From NCBI RefSeq assembly GCF_024756275.1, contig NZ_JANUGQ010000002.1, forward strand, positions 310,001 to 374,000: a DNA stretch of 64,000 nucleotides. Direction: 5' to 3'. This DNA comes from Streptomyces pyxinae (GTDB lineage Bacteria > Actinomycetota > Actinomycetes > Streptomycetales > Streptomycetaceae). Both the position numbers and the translations under genes were made by a program. Positions within the stretch are counted from its first letter, which is position 1. The number at the start of each line of letters is the position of its first letter. Positions 1 to 12,640 of the stretch are shown one piece after another. The notes under the pieces were generated by a model. It had not been told where the DNA came from. It did no database searches and was given only the letters and a program-made list of their open reading frames with translations.

Positions 1-659
1 CTGAGGTAGACACCGTGCTCGGTGAGCAGCAGCGGCACTCCGTGCAGTTCCCGCGCGGTGAGACCGGGCAGCACCGCGATGCCGCCGCTCACGGCGTGCG
101 CCACCCCCGTCTGCGGCGGCCGGGCGGCCAGCGGGCGCAGGGCGTGCTCCAGCAGCGAGGTCGCCGTGACCGCGTCGTGCAGGGTCGGCCGGGCGGCGGC
201 CACCGGCAGCCCGGGGCGCTTCCAGACGGCGGTGAGCACCCGGAGCGCCCGGTCCCCCCGGAGCGCCGGACTCAGCAGCCCGTCGCGGGCGGCGGCCGCG
301 AGCTCATACAGTGCCGGGGCGAAACCGCCCTCGCCGGCCGGGTCGAGCAGGGCGGTGAGGAACTCCTCGTACGTGTCCATCAGCCGCCGTTCCCGGCCTC
401 CGCGCGGCGCCCGGCCGACCGGGGCCGGACCCCACATGGGCAGCGACACCACCTCCGCCACCTGGGGCGGAAGCTCCCAGACGACGGGCTCCCGGCCGGT
501 GCCGGTGACCGCGAGGACCTGGAAGTCGATGTCGGGCATGCCGCTGACGAGCTGGTCGCACCAGACGCTGACGCCGCCGTGACTGTGGGGATAGGTGCCT
601 TCGGTGAGGAGGGTGACACGTGCCGTGCCGGTGCCCGGAACGGAGTGCGATACGTGCAT
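1..659 (-). CDS. PelF-like glycosyltransferase, N-terminal part (runs off window)
   Basis: This gene starts at an ATG (complement of 657-659) with GGAG about ten bases upstream and is open to the left edge, giving about 219 N-terminal residues. The N-terminus reads VTLLTEGTYPHSHGGVSVWC, and a later stretch reads GVPLLLTEHGVYL. Both are typical of the DUF3492/PelF family of GT4 glycosyltransferases, which polymerise cationic exopolysaccharides such as Pel in the cytoplasm. The nucleotide-sugar-binding C-terminal half lies outside the window. The next gene upstream on the same strand encodes an Agd3-like exopolysaccharide deacetylase, which supports a role in extracellular polymer synthesis. 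The polymer and donor sugar cannot be read from this fragment. Confidence 0.8.
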   Translation of the reverse strand, partial: MHVSHSVPGTGTARVTLLTEGTYPHSHGGVSVWCDQLVSGMPDIDFQVLAVTGTGREPVVWELPPQVAEVVSLPMWGPAPVGRAPRGGRERRLMDTYEEFLTALLDPAGEGGFAPALYELAAAARDGLLSPALRGDRALRVLTAVWKRPGLPVAAARPTLHDAVTATSLLEHALRPLAARPPQTGVAHAVSGGIAVLPGLTARELHGVPLLLTEHGVYL

Positions 660-1165
660 GAACTGTGCTCCACGGCAGGAGAGAGGCGGGACGGCACCGC
701 TCCGCCCGCCCGGCCGGGAGGCGCCTCTCGGCGCTTCCGGACGGGGTGGCGTGGGGTGGTGCGGTGGTGGGACGGGCCGTGCCGGCCCCTGGCTCGGGGG
801 CACGGCGCGGAGTGCGGCGGGTCGGAGCGGTGCTGAGCGGGTGTGTGCGGTGCTGAGCGGGTGTGTGCGGGTCTGGGGTGGCGCTGTGCGGTGTGCGGGG
901 GCCGGCGTGGTGCGGGAGCCGGCCCGGGAGCCGTGGACCCGGGGGGAGACCGGGGCGCGGCCGGGGGGCAGCGCCGTTGACGGACCGGTCGCGGGGGAGT
1001 GCGGCCGGATGGCGCCCGGACCGCCAGGGCGGTGGCCGCGGCCGGCCGGGGCGGGGAGCCCGGTCGTCCGGCCCGCCGCCGGGCGGTCGGGATGACCGGA
1101 CCGGTCGGCGGGTGACGGCCGGGCACCGGCCGGGGCCCGAGGGCTCCGGGGCGCGGTGGGCCCGG
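660..1165. other. Intergenic region with an exact 20-bp tandem duplication
   Basis: No convincing gene lies in these 506 bases; the open frames are low-complexity Arg/Pro/Gly shadows. A 20-bp unit, tgctgagcgggtgtgtgcgg, occurs twice head to tail at 831-850 and 851-870. The length of the gap suggests that the PelF-like gene has its own promoter, but I cannot point to one. Confidence 0.6.
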
Positions 1166-3370
1166 CTAGCCGGCGGCGCCGTAGGGCACCGGCCGGGCGA
1201 CCCCGGCCGGGACCGGCGGACGTCCGGCCGGCACCCGGGCCGGTTCGGGCGCCGCCGCCGGGGCCGTGGCATCTGCCGCGGGCACCGCCGGCAGCGCCAG
1301 CGTCAGGCCGCCCGCGCCGTCCGGGGCGACCCGGCCGGAGACCGTACCGGCGTACGGCTCACCGAAGGCGGCCGGCCCGCCGGAGCCGGTCCGGGTGGTA
1401 CCGGCCGGCATGGTGGCGGCCACCGGCAGGCCCGCGGGCGCCGTCACCGTGACGGTGGAGCCGATCCGGTAGCCGGAAGCCCGGCCCGCCGTCACCGCCT
1501 CGTGCCAGGCGGCCCGGTCGCGCAGCTCCGCGCCGATCCCGCTCATCGGCAGGTTCACCAGCGGGGTGTCGGCGGCGAAGAGCGCGGCGTACTGGTCGAG
1601 GACCCCGTCCAGCACGGGGTAGCCGATCCGGTCCTCCGCCAGGTTCGACTGGTGGATGAAGTGCGGCCGGGGGTCGCCCGAGAGGACATGGCCGAGCGCG
1701 GTGGCGGTCTCCAGCGGCACGATGTGGTTCTGGTAACCGGTCGCCGGGTCCAGCGGCGCGTCCAGACAGGTGGTGGTGGCCAGCTCCTCGCAGAGCCCGC
1801 TGCCGCCGTGGGCGCGGCTGGTGTAGATCCAGTTGTACTCGTCGACCTGCTCCGCGATCCGGCCCGCGTTGTAGAAGATGTTGATCGGATGGCGGGCCAC
1901 GGTGAGCGCCGAGCCGACCTGACGCTGCCCGGGGTCGCGGGAGTTGTCCGCGCCCAGCCAGCGGACGCCCTCGGCGGTGACCGCGGGGGCCAGCTGAGGG
2001 TTGTCGTCCGGCTGCTGGGGGAGCAGCCGGAGTCCGGAGTGCTCCCCGGTGACCAGCTCGCCCGCGCGCAGCGGCAGCCCCGCCCGCTCCGCCCACCGGC
2101 GGTTGTCCGCGATCTGGTGGTCGATCTCGGCGCGGCTCACCCAGCGGGTGGCGCCACCCGCGTCCGTGACGCACTTCCACGGGACGGCGCTGACATCCTG
2201 CTCGCAGCCGAGATAGGCGTGGTCATAGGTGTGGTTGATCCACCGGAACGCGTCCCGGTCCGCGACGAACCGGTCCGCCATCGGGTCGGCGCCGCCGTTG
2301 TCCGCGCGGTGCTCCACGCTGCCGCCGCCGTTGAAGGCCAGATCCAGGGTGATGCCACGCTCACGCGACCAGTCCACGGCGTGCGTCACGTCCTCCGGAG
2401 TCATCCGGATCGGCCGGGGCGTGCCCTCGCCGGGCCGGCAGTCCACGTCGCCGGGGGTGCAGTTGAGCACGGTGTCCCAGCGGTCGTCGGCCGCGAACAC
2501 GTCGTCCACGTGCACCGCGAAGTAGTTCCGCGTGGTGCCCAGCCGGACGGACTGGGTCATCCAGTCCACGATGCCCCGGGCCAGCGTCCGGAACTGCCGC
2601 TGGTACTGGTTGTAGGCGAAGGTGACCACCAGCTCGCGCCGCCCGTCGTGCCGGTACTCGCCCACCAGCACGCCCCGGGTGGACCGGCCCGGGATCGGCG
2701 CGTCCACATAGGTGGTGAAGTCCGCCCCGGCGGCCGGCCGGGAGAGGAAGGCGTAACTCTCGCTCACCGAGGGCGCGTTGTCCTCGAAGGTGACCGGCCC
2801 CTTCAGATAGCCGAACGGCCCCGCCCGGCCCGCCGCGGTCACCTCGGCGTGAATGCCGTCCACCGACCCCGAATAGCCGCCGGGGACCGGGTAGTCGAGC
2901 CCGTTCTGCGGCCGGGCGTAGCTGTACGCGTCGACCTGCGGGATCCCGTAGGTCCTCTCGTACGCCACCAGCGCGGCCGTCTCGGCCGAACCGGCCGGGA
3001 ACGGCGCGTCGTTCGGCAGCACCACGGCCTGGAACTTCGCCCTGGGCCGGCCGTCCCCGGTGCCGGTGGTGTCGGCGAGGAAGGCCGCGTCGATCACCGG
3101 GCGCCCGGCCCGGCTCAGATCGACGAGCGTGTACGGCGTTCCCCCGGCGTCCAGTTCGGCGGCGACGGCGGCGGTGGCCGGGCCCCCGTCGGTGACGACG
3201 AGCACCCTCAGATCGATCCGGGGCTCGGTGCCGGCGGCGGTTCCCGCCCCGGTCCGCGCGGCGCCGGTGCTGCCCGGTGCCTCCCCGGCGCTCGCGGACG
3301 CGGCCGGTGAGCCCAGCGTCAGGAGCAGCGCGCCCACGGTGAGCGCGATGGTACGTGCGTTCCGCCTCAT
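1166..3370 (-). CDS. Secreted Agd3-like polysaccharide deacetylase
   Basis: The 734-residue product begins with a signal peptide (MRRNARTIALTVGALLLTLG, then an Ala-Ser-Ala-rich cleavage region). The body resembles Agd3 (CE18), the secreted deacetylase of fungal galactosaminogalactan, which has many actinobacterial relatives. A Rossmann-like N-terminal part (about 50-300) is followed by a deacetylase-like core. The core contains HVDDVF, supplying a metal-site Asp pair, and NHTYDHAYL, supplying histidines, with a beta-rich Pro/Ala tail at the end. The start codon has GGGAGGG upstream. It is transcribed towards the PelF-like gene, so the two probably belong to one exopolysaccharide locus in which this enzyme makes the polymer cationic outside the cell. 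Family assignment is by motif; the substrate is inferred. Confidence 0.68.
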   Translation of the reverse strand: MRRNARTIALTVGALLLTLGSPAASASAGEAPGSTGAARTGAGTAAGTEPRIDLRVLVVTDGGPATAAVAAELDAGGTPYTLVDLSRAGRPVIDAAFLADTTGTGDGRPRAKFQAVVLPNDAPFPAGSAETAALVAYERTYGIPQVDAYSYARPQNGLDYPVPGGYSGSVDGIHAEVTAAGRAGPFGYLKGPVTFEDNAPSVSESYAFLSRPAAGADFTTYVDAPIPGRSTRGVLVGEYRHDGRRELVVTFAYNQYQRQFRTLARGIVDWMTQSVRLGTTRNYFAVHVDDVFAADDRWDTVLNCTPGDVDCRPGEGTPRPIRMTPEDVTHAVDWSRERGITLDLAFNGGGSVEHRADNGGADPMADRFVADRDAFRWINHTYDHAYLGCEQDVSAVPWKCVTDAGGATRWVSRAEIDHQIADNRRWAERAGLPLRAGELVTGEHSGLRLLPQQPDDNPQLAPAVTAEGVRWLGADNSRDPGQRQVGSALTVARHPINIFYNAGRIAEQVDEYNWIYTSRAHGGSGLCEELATTTCLDAPLDPATGYQNHIVPLETATALGHVLSGDPRPHFIHQSNLAEDRIGYPVLDGVLDQYAALFAADTPLVNLPMSGIGAELRDRAAWHEAVTAGRASGYRIGSTVTVTAPAGLPVAATMPAGTTRTGSGGPAAFGEPYAGTVSGRVAPDGAGGLTLALPAVPAADATAPAAAPEPARVPAGRPPVPAGVARPVPYGAAG

Positions 3371-3796
3371 GCGGTGTCATCCCTCCCCGGAGGGGCCCGC
3401 CCGGTACTCCCCACCGGACCAGCCCCGCCCCCCAGTGCCGTACCGGACCCCGTCGGATCGGCGCGGCGGTACCAACGGGTCACATAGTGCGGCCTCTGTG
3501 GAGGTTCCGTGCGCCCACCGTGGAACATGACGGAAAACCACAGGTGCCGTTTGCCCGCGCGCACGGCGCGCGGCGTCCCTCCGGAGCCGTCCGCCGCCCC
3601 TTGCGGAGGCGGTGGACGAGGCGTCACAGCAGGCGCTGCGCGGCTGCAATCGCTTACCGCCGCCGAAGCCCGCCGAGCCGGATATGCCAGTGGTGCAGAC
3701 CTCAAGCCGAATGCGGTCGACGATCACTTTCGGCCACGCCGGACGGGGACCGGACGCGCCGGAGCGCGCGCCGGTCCCCGACGGGGCGTGCGGAGG
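3371..3796. other. Intergenic region, no gene seen
   Basis: These 426 bases separate two leftward genes and should carry the promoter of the Agd3-like gene. A lower-GC patch lies near 3470-3545. I see no convincing -35/-10 pair and no short gene with a ribosome-binding site. Confidence 0.5.
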
Positions 3797-4312
3797 TCAG
3801 GCGGCCGGAGCGCAGGTGATCCGCGTCTCCGGGGTGTTGTAGACGCCGTCCTTGGTGGTCTGGCCGTTGTTGTACTCGTAGTAGAGGTACGAGTAGAAGC
3901 CGATGGTGCCGTTGCAGCCGGAGTCGGCGGCGACATCGAGGGTGAGGGCGACCGTGCGGCTGGTGCCGGGGGCGACCGGGATCGCGTAGTTGACCCCGAG
4001 GCTGCCGGTTCCGGTTCCGGTACAGGTCACGCCCTCGCCGGCGCAGGTGGCGAAGGAGTACTTGAGGTCCTTGCGCTGGGTCGTCTGCCAGGTCGGCTGC
4101 ACGGACTGGTACACGAACCAGATGTCGGTGGTCTGGTTGTTGGTGAACGTCATGGTCAGGTTGACCGAGGAGCCCGGCGTCACGGTCGCCTGGTCGGCGG
4201 TGATCTGAAGGTCCGGAGCGGCGGCGCCGGCCGGCTGTCCCAGGCCCAGCAGGACCATGGCGAAGGCGAGGACGGCGGCGGCGGACAGGCGTCTGATGTG
4301 TGAGATGCGCAT
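3797..4312 (-). CDS. Small secreted beta-rich protein of unknown function
   Basis: The product is 171 residues with a clear signal peptide (MRISHIRRLSAAAVLAFAMV, cleaved after GQPAGAA). The mature part, beginning APDLQITADQATVTPGSSVN, looks like an extracellular Ig/CARDB-like beta-sandwich. It is rich in Thr, Asn and Tyr, has aromatic stretches such as YSYLYYEYNN, and carries cysteines that could pair. The start codon is uncertain: no good Shine-Dalgarno precedes this ATG, and an in-frame GTG lies six codons upstream (4330). It sits just behind the exopolysaccharide pair and may be a surface protein, but nothing in the sequence links it to them functionally. Confidence 0.7.
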   Translation of the reverse strand: MRISHIRRLSAAAVLAFAMVLLGLGQPAGAAAPDLQITADQATVTPGSSVNLTMTFTNNQTTDIWFVYQSVQPTWQTTQRKDLKYSFATCAGEGVTCTGTGTGSLGVNYAIPVAPGTSRTVALTLDVAADSGCNGTIGFYSYLYYEYNNGQTTKDGVYNTPETRITCAPAA

Positions 4313-4810
4313 GGCGCGGGAGGCTAGGACACCCCCGGCGCGCCCGTCTGCCCCCGCCGGGACCGGGACCGCCGCGCCCGGCTCGAACCGCTCGGTCCGG
4401 TGCAGCGAGTGGCGAGGGGCCCGTCCGGACGGCGCCGTCCGCATATGCGCCGGACGGGACCGCTGCGCGGGCGTGCGCCCCCGTCCGTGACGCTGGGCCA
4501 GCAAGCGGTTGCGGAACGTGTGCCGGAGGTGACGCGAAATGGCGTGTTTTCCCCGCCCGGACGAACCGGGGCGGGACGGCCGTCCTCGCTCTCGCGGGCC
4601 CCCACCTCCCGGCGATGCCGTCCCGCCGGACCGGCCCGGACCCACCGGGCGGTGGACCCGCGGTCCGTCCGTACGGGCCCGGCACCCGCCCTGCCCGGCC
4701 CTCCCCGCCGTGCGCCTCCGGCGGCCGGAACGCCACCGGCGGCCGCCGCCGTCCGCACGCCGGGGGCGCGAACCCGGAGCCCCGCCCGCGCCCCGGGTGA
4801 AGTGGCTTCA

Positions 4811-5745
4811 GCAGCCGGTGATCCCGGGCCCGTCACCGGGTTGCGGCTACGAGTCCGTTGGCTGCCAGGGCCGGTGGGCCCGGCCTGGTACCGGGTCACG
4901 ACCACAGGTCGGTGGCCGCCGCGACCGGTGGGACCCGGCCCATGCCCGCCGGGCCTGCCCGGTGAGCCTGAAGCCGGTGGGTCCTGGTCGCCGGCTCGCG
5001 GGGCCTTGTCCGGCGGCGGGGTGGTGAGCGCCCGCCCGGTACCCGGCCGCGACCGGCTGCCGGTGGCCGAGGCCGGTGAGACCCGGCCCCTGCCGACCGG
5101 GACCTGCCCGGTGCTGCCGAGGCCGGTGAGCCCGGATCGCACCCGATCACGACCTGCCGTGGCTGCCGCAGCCGGTGCCCCCGGTGCCTCGCCGCGCCCT
5201 GTCCGGTGGCGGCGGCAGGGCGCCGAACCCTCCCGTGCCCGGCTGCGACCGCCTGCCCGGGAGGTCGCCGAAGCCGGTGAGCCCGGGCGGCGGCACCGGG
5301 CCGCGACCTGTCCGGTGGTCGTTCGGGTGCCGTGGGCCCGGGCGTACCCGCCGCAACCACTTGTCAGGGGGGCACAGCGGCCGGCGAGCCCTGGCCGCCG
5401 GGACCCGTCCGGTGGCCAGGGCAGACGCCGGGCCGGGGCGGTCACCCGGCCGTGGCCGTCCTCTCCGGTGACCACGGATGCCGGCGGGCTCGGGTGGTAC
5501 CCAGCCCGGTGTCCAGCCGCGCCTGCCCGGTGGTCGCCAAGACCGGCACGCCTCCGCTGTGCCCGGGCGCGGCCAACTGCCGGGCACGGCCGCTGCAGCC
5601 GGTGAACCCTGGCCGACGCCTCGCCGCGCCCTGTCCGGTGGCCGCCGGGGCCGGCGTGCCCCGGCCGTGCCCGGCCGCGATCACCTGTCCGGTGCCGCCG
5701 AAGCCGGTGATCCCTGGCCCGGCATCCGTTCGCACGGCACTCTCC
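4811..5745. repeat. Degenerate tandem array of about 50-bp units in a gene-free region
   Basis: Between the secreted-protein gene and the SWIM gene (4313-5926) I find no gene with a start, ribosome-binding site and sensible composition. Instead the anchor gccggtgagccc (with variants) recurs at about 4871, 4924, 4974, 5072, 5122, 5171, 5272, 5380, 5598 and 5703. Spacings are near 50 or multiples of it. A second conserved block, cctgtccggtgg or cctgcccggtg, precedes many anchors. Units have drifted but keep phase. Because about 50 is not a multiple of three and all six frames stay open from base composition alone, I read the array as non-coding. Confidence 0.6.
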
Positions 5746-5926
5746 GGGCTGCCGCACCGGCCCGCGGCACCCGGTGGCCGGCGTCTTTCCGGGGCCCGGC
5801 CCCGGCACCGGCCATCCCCTCCGACGCCGCCCGGTTCCTCCGGCGCCTCCGGCCCCCGGCGACGCGCACCGCCGGCCCGGGCCCGATCGCCGCCGGTCCC
5901 GCCCCTGGGCCCCGGCCCCGGGCGCC

Positions 5927-7224
5927 TCAGCCGTCCGCCCGGCCGGTCGTCACGGCGGCCAGCGCGGCTGCCGGGTCGCGGTCGGGCGGACCCGCCGGCA
6001 CCCAGTCACCGGCCTCCCGGGCGTACGGCCACCAGCGGCCCTCCCGGTCCACCCGCAGCTGAGCGCCGGCCCCCGGTATCGTCCAGCGTCCCGGCCCGGC
6101 GGCCCGCAGCGGGGGCCGCTCGTCCGGCTCCCAGGCCCCGGCCAGCCGGTCCGCCGCCCGGGCCAGCGCCTCGGGCCCCGGGCCGTCGCGGCCCTCCAGC
6201 ACGGCGAGCGCGGGCTCTCCGCCCAGCCGCCAGGCCCGTACCGCGCGCGCCAGCTCCGCCGGACGCCGTCCGCTGCCGGCCGCCAGCCGGGCCCACGCCC
6301 CGGGCACCTGCTCCGCCGCCGCGGCCAGCCGCACCGCGTCCCGTACCGGCTCCGGCGGAGTCTGCGGCGCACGATCGACATGGCCGGGCGCCAGGGCGTC
6401 GGCGAGCAGCCGGTGGGCGCGCGCCGCCGCGTCCGCCGCCAGCGCCTCCAGCACGGCCGGGTCCACCCCGGGCGGCGGCGCGGCTCCGGTGCCGAGCGCC
6501 GGCGGTTCCCCCGGCGCGTCGGGCAGCGCGGACGGCTCCGGCAGCTCCGGCAGGGTCGTCCGTACGGCGAACGCCTCGTCGGCCCGCACCCCCTCCGGAC
6601 CGCCGTCCCCGGCCGCCACTCCTCTGTCCCGGGACTCCGCCCGGGCCGCGCTCCGCTCCCGCAGCGCGCCGAGCAGCCGGCGCTCTCCCCGGCCGCGCAT
6701 CAGCAGCAGCGTGAACGGGTCCTCGTCGAGCAGCCGGGCCATCTGATAACTGAGCGCCGCCGTGTGCGGGCAGTGGTCCCACGCCTCGCACGAACAGGAC
6801 GGCTCCAGGTCCCCGATGCCCGGCAACAGGTCGGCGCCCACCGCCGCCGCGTCCTCCACCAGATGGGGAGGAACCTCCCGCTCCAGCAGCGCCGCGACAT
6901 GACCGGCGCGGTCCGCGGCCAGCCCGAGGAACCGTTCCCACGCCTCGTCCGGCAGCTCCCGCCACACCACGTCGGCACGGTGCGCGGTGCCGTCACGGTC
7001 CCGGACCACGGCGGTGATCCGGCCCGGCCGTACCACCACCGCCCCGACCGCGCCCGCCCGGGCACGCGCCCGGCCCAGCCGGAGCTGCTCGCCGTCGAGC
7101 GCGCTCTCCTCCAGCGCCTTCAGCCAGGCGCGGCCCCACCAGGTCACCGCGAAGCCGCGCCCCCGCGCGGGCGGCAGCGCCGCGAAGACGCGCTCCTCCG
7201 TCCCCGGTCCGTCCGTGCTCCGGC

Positions 7225-7228
<4 letters not shown>
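5927..7228 (-). CDS. SWIM zinc-finger protein
   Basis: This 433-residue protein carries a SWIM motif, C-x-C-x5-C-x-H, at Cys145, Cys147, Cys153 and His155 (CSCEAWDHCPH). The N-terminal third contains the conserved TWWGRAWLKALE stretch seen in actinobacterial SWIM proteins. The C-terminal half is Ala/Pro/Arg-rich with repeated RAHRLLAD-like helical segments. SWIM domains bind DNA or protein partners. The ATG overlaps the stop of the helicase gene by four bases (ATGA), so translation is coupled and the two products probably act together. This SNF2-SWIM pairing is common in Actinobacteria, but its precise role, presumably DNA repair or chromatin remodelling, is not settled. Confidence 0.85.
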
Positions 7229-10362
<3,134 letters not shown>

Positions 10363-10684
10363 GGCGCTGATGCACTCCTCAAATTTGACTAGCGAGCGGA
10401 GCCGCCGATCATACGGGATACGGCGCCCGCACGAAGGCGCCCGGCGAGTGTTCTCCGTCACGCCTGCCGGCCGGGCTCGGTTCCCGCAGCCTCGGCTCGC
10501 GCGCGCCGGGTCCCGGTCGCCGGGGGAAAACCCCCGCCCTCCCCTCGGGGCACCCCCAGCCGGTATGGGGGTGCTGATCCCATGGTTCGGACCAGGCCCG
10601 GGTCCGTACGTTCAAGAAGTCGGCGCGCGGCCGAGCGCCCGGACTCCTTCATCCGCCGTCCCCCCGTCCACCAGGAGAGATGCC

Positions 10685-11830
10685 ATGTCCCGGGCCACCC
10701 CTGCCCCGCTCGCCGCGCGCGGCCGTCCGCCGGTCCCGTCCGGCGGCTCGACGGCGCCACCCGCCCGGCCGCCCTCGCCGCGCACCCGGCCCCCCGAGGA
10801 CGGCCCCCGCGCGCGGCGGCCCGGCAGCGAATTCGCGCCGCTGCTGCGCGCCGTCCGGGAGCAGGGCCTCCTCGGCCGGCGCACCGGCTGGTACGCCGCC
10901 GGGATCACGGCCAACCTCCTCGGCATCACCGCCCTCTGCGCCGCCCTGGTGATGTCCGGGCCCTCCTGGTGGTCCATGGCACTGGCCGGGCCACTGGCGG
11001 TGCTCTCCGCTCGCGCGGCGTTCCACGGACACGACGCCGGCCACGCCCAGATCGGTGCCGGGCGGCGAGGGGACCGCGCCGTGCAGCTGATCCACGCCAA
11101 TCTGCTGCTCGGCATGAGCCGGGAGTGGTGGAACGACAAGCACAACCGCCACCACGCCAATCCGAACCATGAGCACAAGGACCCGGACGTGGCGCCCGAC
11201 GTCCTGGTCTTCGCCGCCCACCAGGCGGCCGGCCGCACCGGATTCCGCGGCTGGCTCACCCGTCACCAGGCGGGGCTCTTCCTGCCGCTGGCCACCCTTG
11301 AGGCACTCGCCCTCAAGATGTACGGGATCCGGGCGCCGCTCTCCCCGGCCGCCCCCTTCCGGAGCCGGCGGGCACGTGTCCTCGAAGGCGCCCTGATCCT
11401 GGCCCACCTCGTGGGCTGCGCGACCCTGCTGCTGACCGCCCTGACTCCGGGACAGGCGCTCGTCTTCGCCCTGCTCCACCAGGGCCTGCTCGGACTCCAG
11501 CTGTCCCTGGCCTTCGCGCCGAACCACAAGGGCATGGCGGTGCCCGACCCGGAGGGCGAGCCCTGGGGGCATCTGCGCCGCCAGGTGCTCACCTCGCGGA
11601 ACATACGCGGTGGCGTGCTCACCGACTGGTTCCTGGGCGGGCTGAACCACCAGATCGAGCACCATCTGTTCCCCGGTATGCCGCGCCCCCATCTGCGGCT
11701 GGCGCGGCCCCTGGTCCGGGCCCACTGCCGATCGCTGTCCCTCCCCTACACGGAGACCGGGCTCCTCGACTCCTACCGCCAGGCACTGGGACATCTGCAC
11801 ACGGTGGGCGAGCCGCTGCGGACCGGCTGA
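10685..11830 (+). CDS. Membrane fatty acid desaturase
   Basis: A 381-residue integral membrane di-iron desaturase with all three histidine boxes: HDAGH near residue 116, HNRHH near 153 and QIEHH near 323. The QxxHH third box and overall spacing fit the acyl-lipid/front-end desaturase group (FA_desaturase), which inserts a double bond using oxygen and ferredoxin. Hydrophobic segments lie around 70-110, 190-215 and 235-275. The N-terminal 50 residues are Pro/Arg-rich and probably disordered. AGGAGA lies five bases before the ATG; another ATG at 10680 is out of frame. It stands alone; a palindrome follows the stop. Confidence 0.9.
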   Translation: MSRATPAPLAARGRPPVPSGGSTAPPARPPSPRTRPPEDGPRARRPGSEFAPLLRAVREQGLLGRRTGWYAAGITANLLGITALCAALVMSGPSWWSMALAGPLAVLSARAAFHGHDAGHAQIGAGRRGDRAVQLIHANLLLGMSREWWNDKHNRHHANPNHEHKDPDVAPDVLVFAAHQAAGRTGFRGWLTRHQAGLFLPLATLEALALKMYGIRAPLSPAAPFRSRRARVLEGALILAHLVGCATLLLTALTPGQALVFALLHQGLLGLQLSLAFAPNHKGMAVPDPEGEPWGHLRRQVLTSRNIRGGVLTDWFLGGLNHQIEHHLFPGMPRPHLRLARPLVRAHCRSLSLPYTETGLLDSYRQALGHLHTVGEPLRTG

Positions 11831-11848
11831 CCGGAGCCTCCGGCGGCC

Positions 11849-11866
11849 GGTCCGGGCGCCCGGACC
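11849..11866 (+). terminator. Perfect 18-bp palindrome after the desaturase gene
   Basis: GGTCCGGGCGCCCGGACC lies 19 bases after the desaturase stop codon. It has no U-tract, as is usual for GC-rich actinobacterial terminators. A role in termination is inferred from position. Confidence 0.45.
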
Positions 11867-11979
11867 CGGGCACCGGTTTCCGGCACCCCCGGGCCGGGCA
11901 GCCGGTCCCAGGTCCGGCACACGTCTGAGGAGCGGGTCCCCGGGGTACCCGGCGGACCCGCCCAGGAACAGGAGAGACG

Positions 11980-12213
11980 ATGGACAAGCGGCTGGAAAGC
12001 GCCGGCGAGGACGGCCCCGGCATCCCGAGGGACATGCCCGACGAACAGGCCGGCGGCGCGGACGAGCACTGGGACGGTGATCTGGCCGGCGCGGCGGGCG
12101 AGGACGAGCCGGAGGAGCGCCGCCCGGCCGCCGACGCCGATCCCGAGCGTACGGAGGAGGACGAGGAGAGCGCCGGTCCCGAGGGCGCCGGATCGCCCGA
12201 GCCCACCGCCTGA
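11980..12213 (+). CDS. Small highly acidic protein of unknown function
   Basis: A 77-residue product beginning MDKRLESAGEDGPGIPRDM, preceded by AGGAGAGACG, a good ribosome-binding site. About a third of the residues are Asp or Glu, there are no cysteines and hardly any hydrophobic stretches, so it is likely to be intrinsically disordered. It lies downstream of the desaturase gene on the same strand, separated by 149 bases and a palindrome. I recognise no family; small acidic Streptomyces proteins of this kind are generally uncharacterised. Confidence 0.6.
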   Translation: MDKRLESAGEDGPGIPRDMPDEQAGGADEHWDGDLAGAAGEDEPEERRPAADADPERTEEDEESAGPEGAGSPEPTA

Positions 12214-12640
12214 CCGGGCTCCGCCCCGGTCGGCCACCTCGCCCCGGTCGGCCTGGTCGGCTTGGCCGGTGGCGGGGCTGCGGAATCTCCGCCCGCGCCC
12301 CCGCCCGGAGCGCCGTCCTCGGGGCCGCGGGCGGGATCAGGACTGTCACGCCGGGACGGGGGCCGTGCGCCAGGACCGGTGGCCGGGCGTCCGGCCGGCC
12401 GGACGCCCCGTAACCGGAAGCCCGGACACCGGTTCACCGCCAGGACAGCCGGCGGAAGGGGAGACCGGAAAGCGGCAGAGAGACCGGGGAGGAGACGGGG
12501 AGAGGAGACTGGCAAACGGGGAGAGGAGACCGGCAAGGGGGCGCCCCGAGGCGCCGGCCGGCGCCGGCTCCACCGCGATCGGAGACCCGCCAAGACGGAC
12601 CACCCCGGAGGGCACCGGCCGGCGCGAGCCTCCCCGCCGC
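12214..12640. other. Intergenic region with a purine-rich 21-bp tandem repeat
   Basis: This gap between converging genes has no convincing gene. A 21-bp purine-rich unit (acggggagaggagac followed by yggcaa) is repeated head to tail at 12495-12515 and 12516-12536, inside a longer A/G-rich tract at about 12455-12540. A short cccggtcggcc-type motif also recurs at 12225-12262. Confidence 0.55.

Noticed and set aside
863..3310. Long rightward open frame of 815 codons opposite the Agd3-like gene
   Set aside because: Composition is Arg/Gly/Pro/Val-rich without motifs, and the opposite strand encodes a protein with a signal peptide and catalytic motifs.
4811..5745. Possible CRISPR array
   Set aside because: Units drift continuously and there is no constant repeat with unique spacers, and no cas gene is present.
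4324..5808. Leftward open frame of 494 codons over the tandem repeat region
   Set aside because: Low-complexity Gly/Pro/Arg/Ser product with no start context; the repeat period of about 50 is not a multiple of three.
10386..10415. Promoter TTGACT with a weak -10 near 10409
   Set aside because: No good -10 at the correct spacing, and the next rightward gene starts almost 300 bases away.
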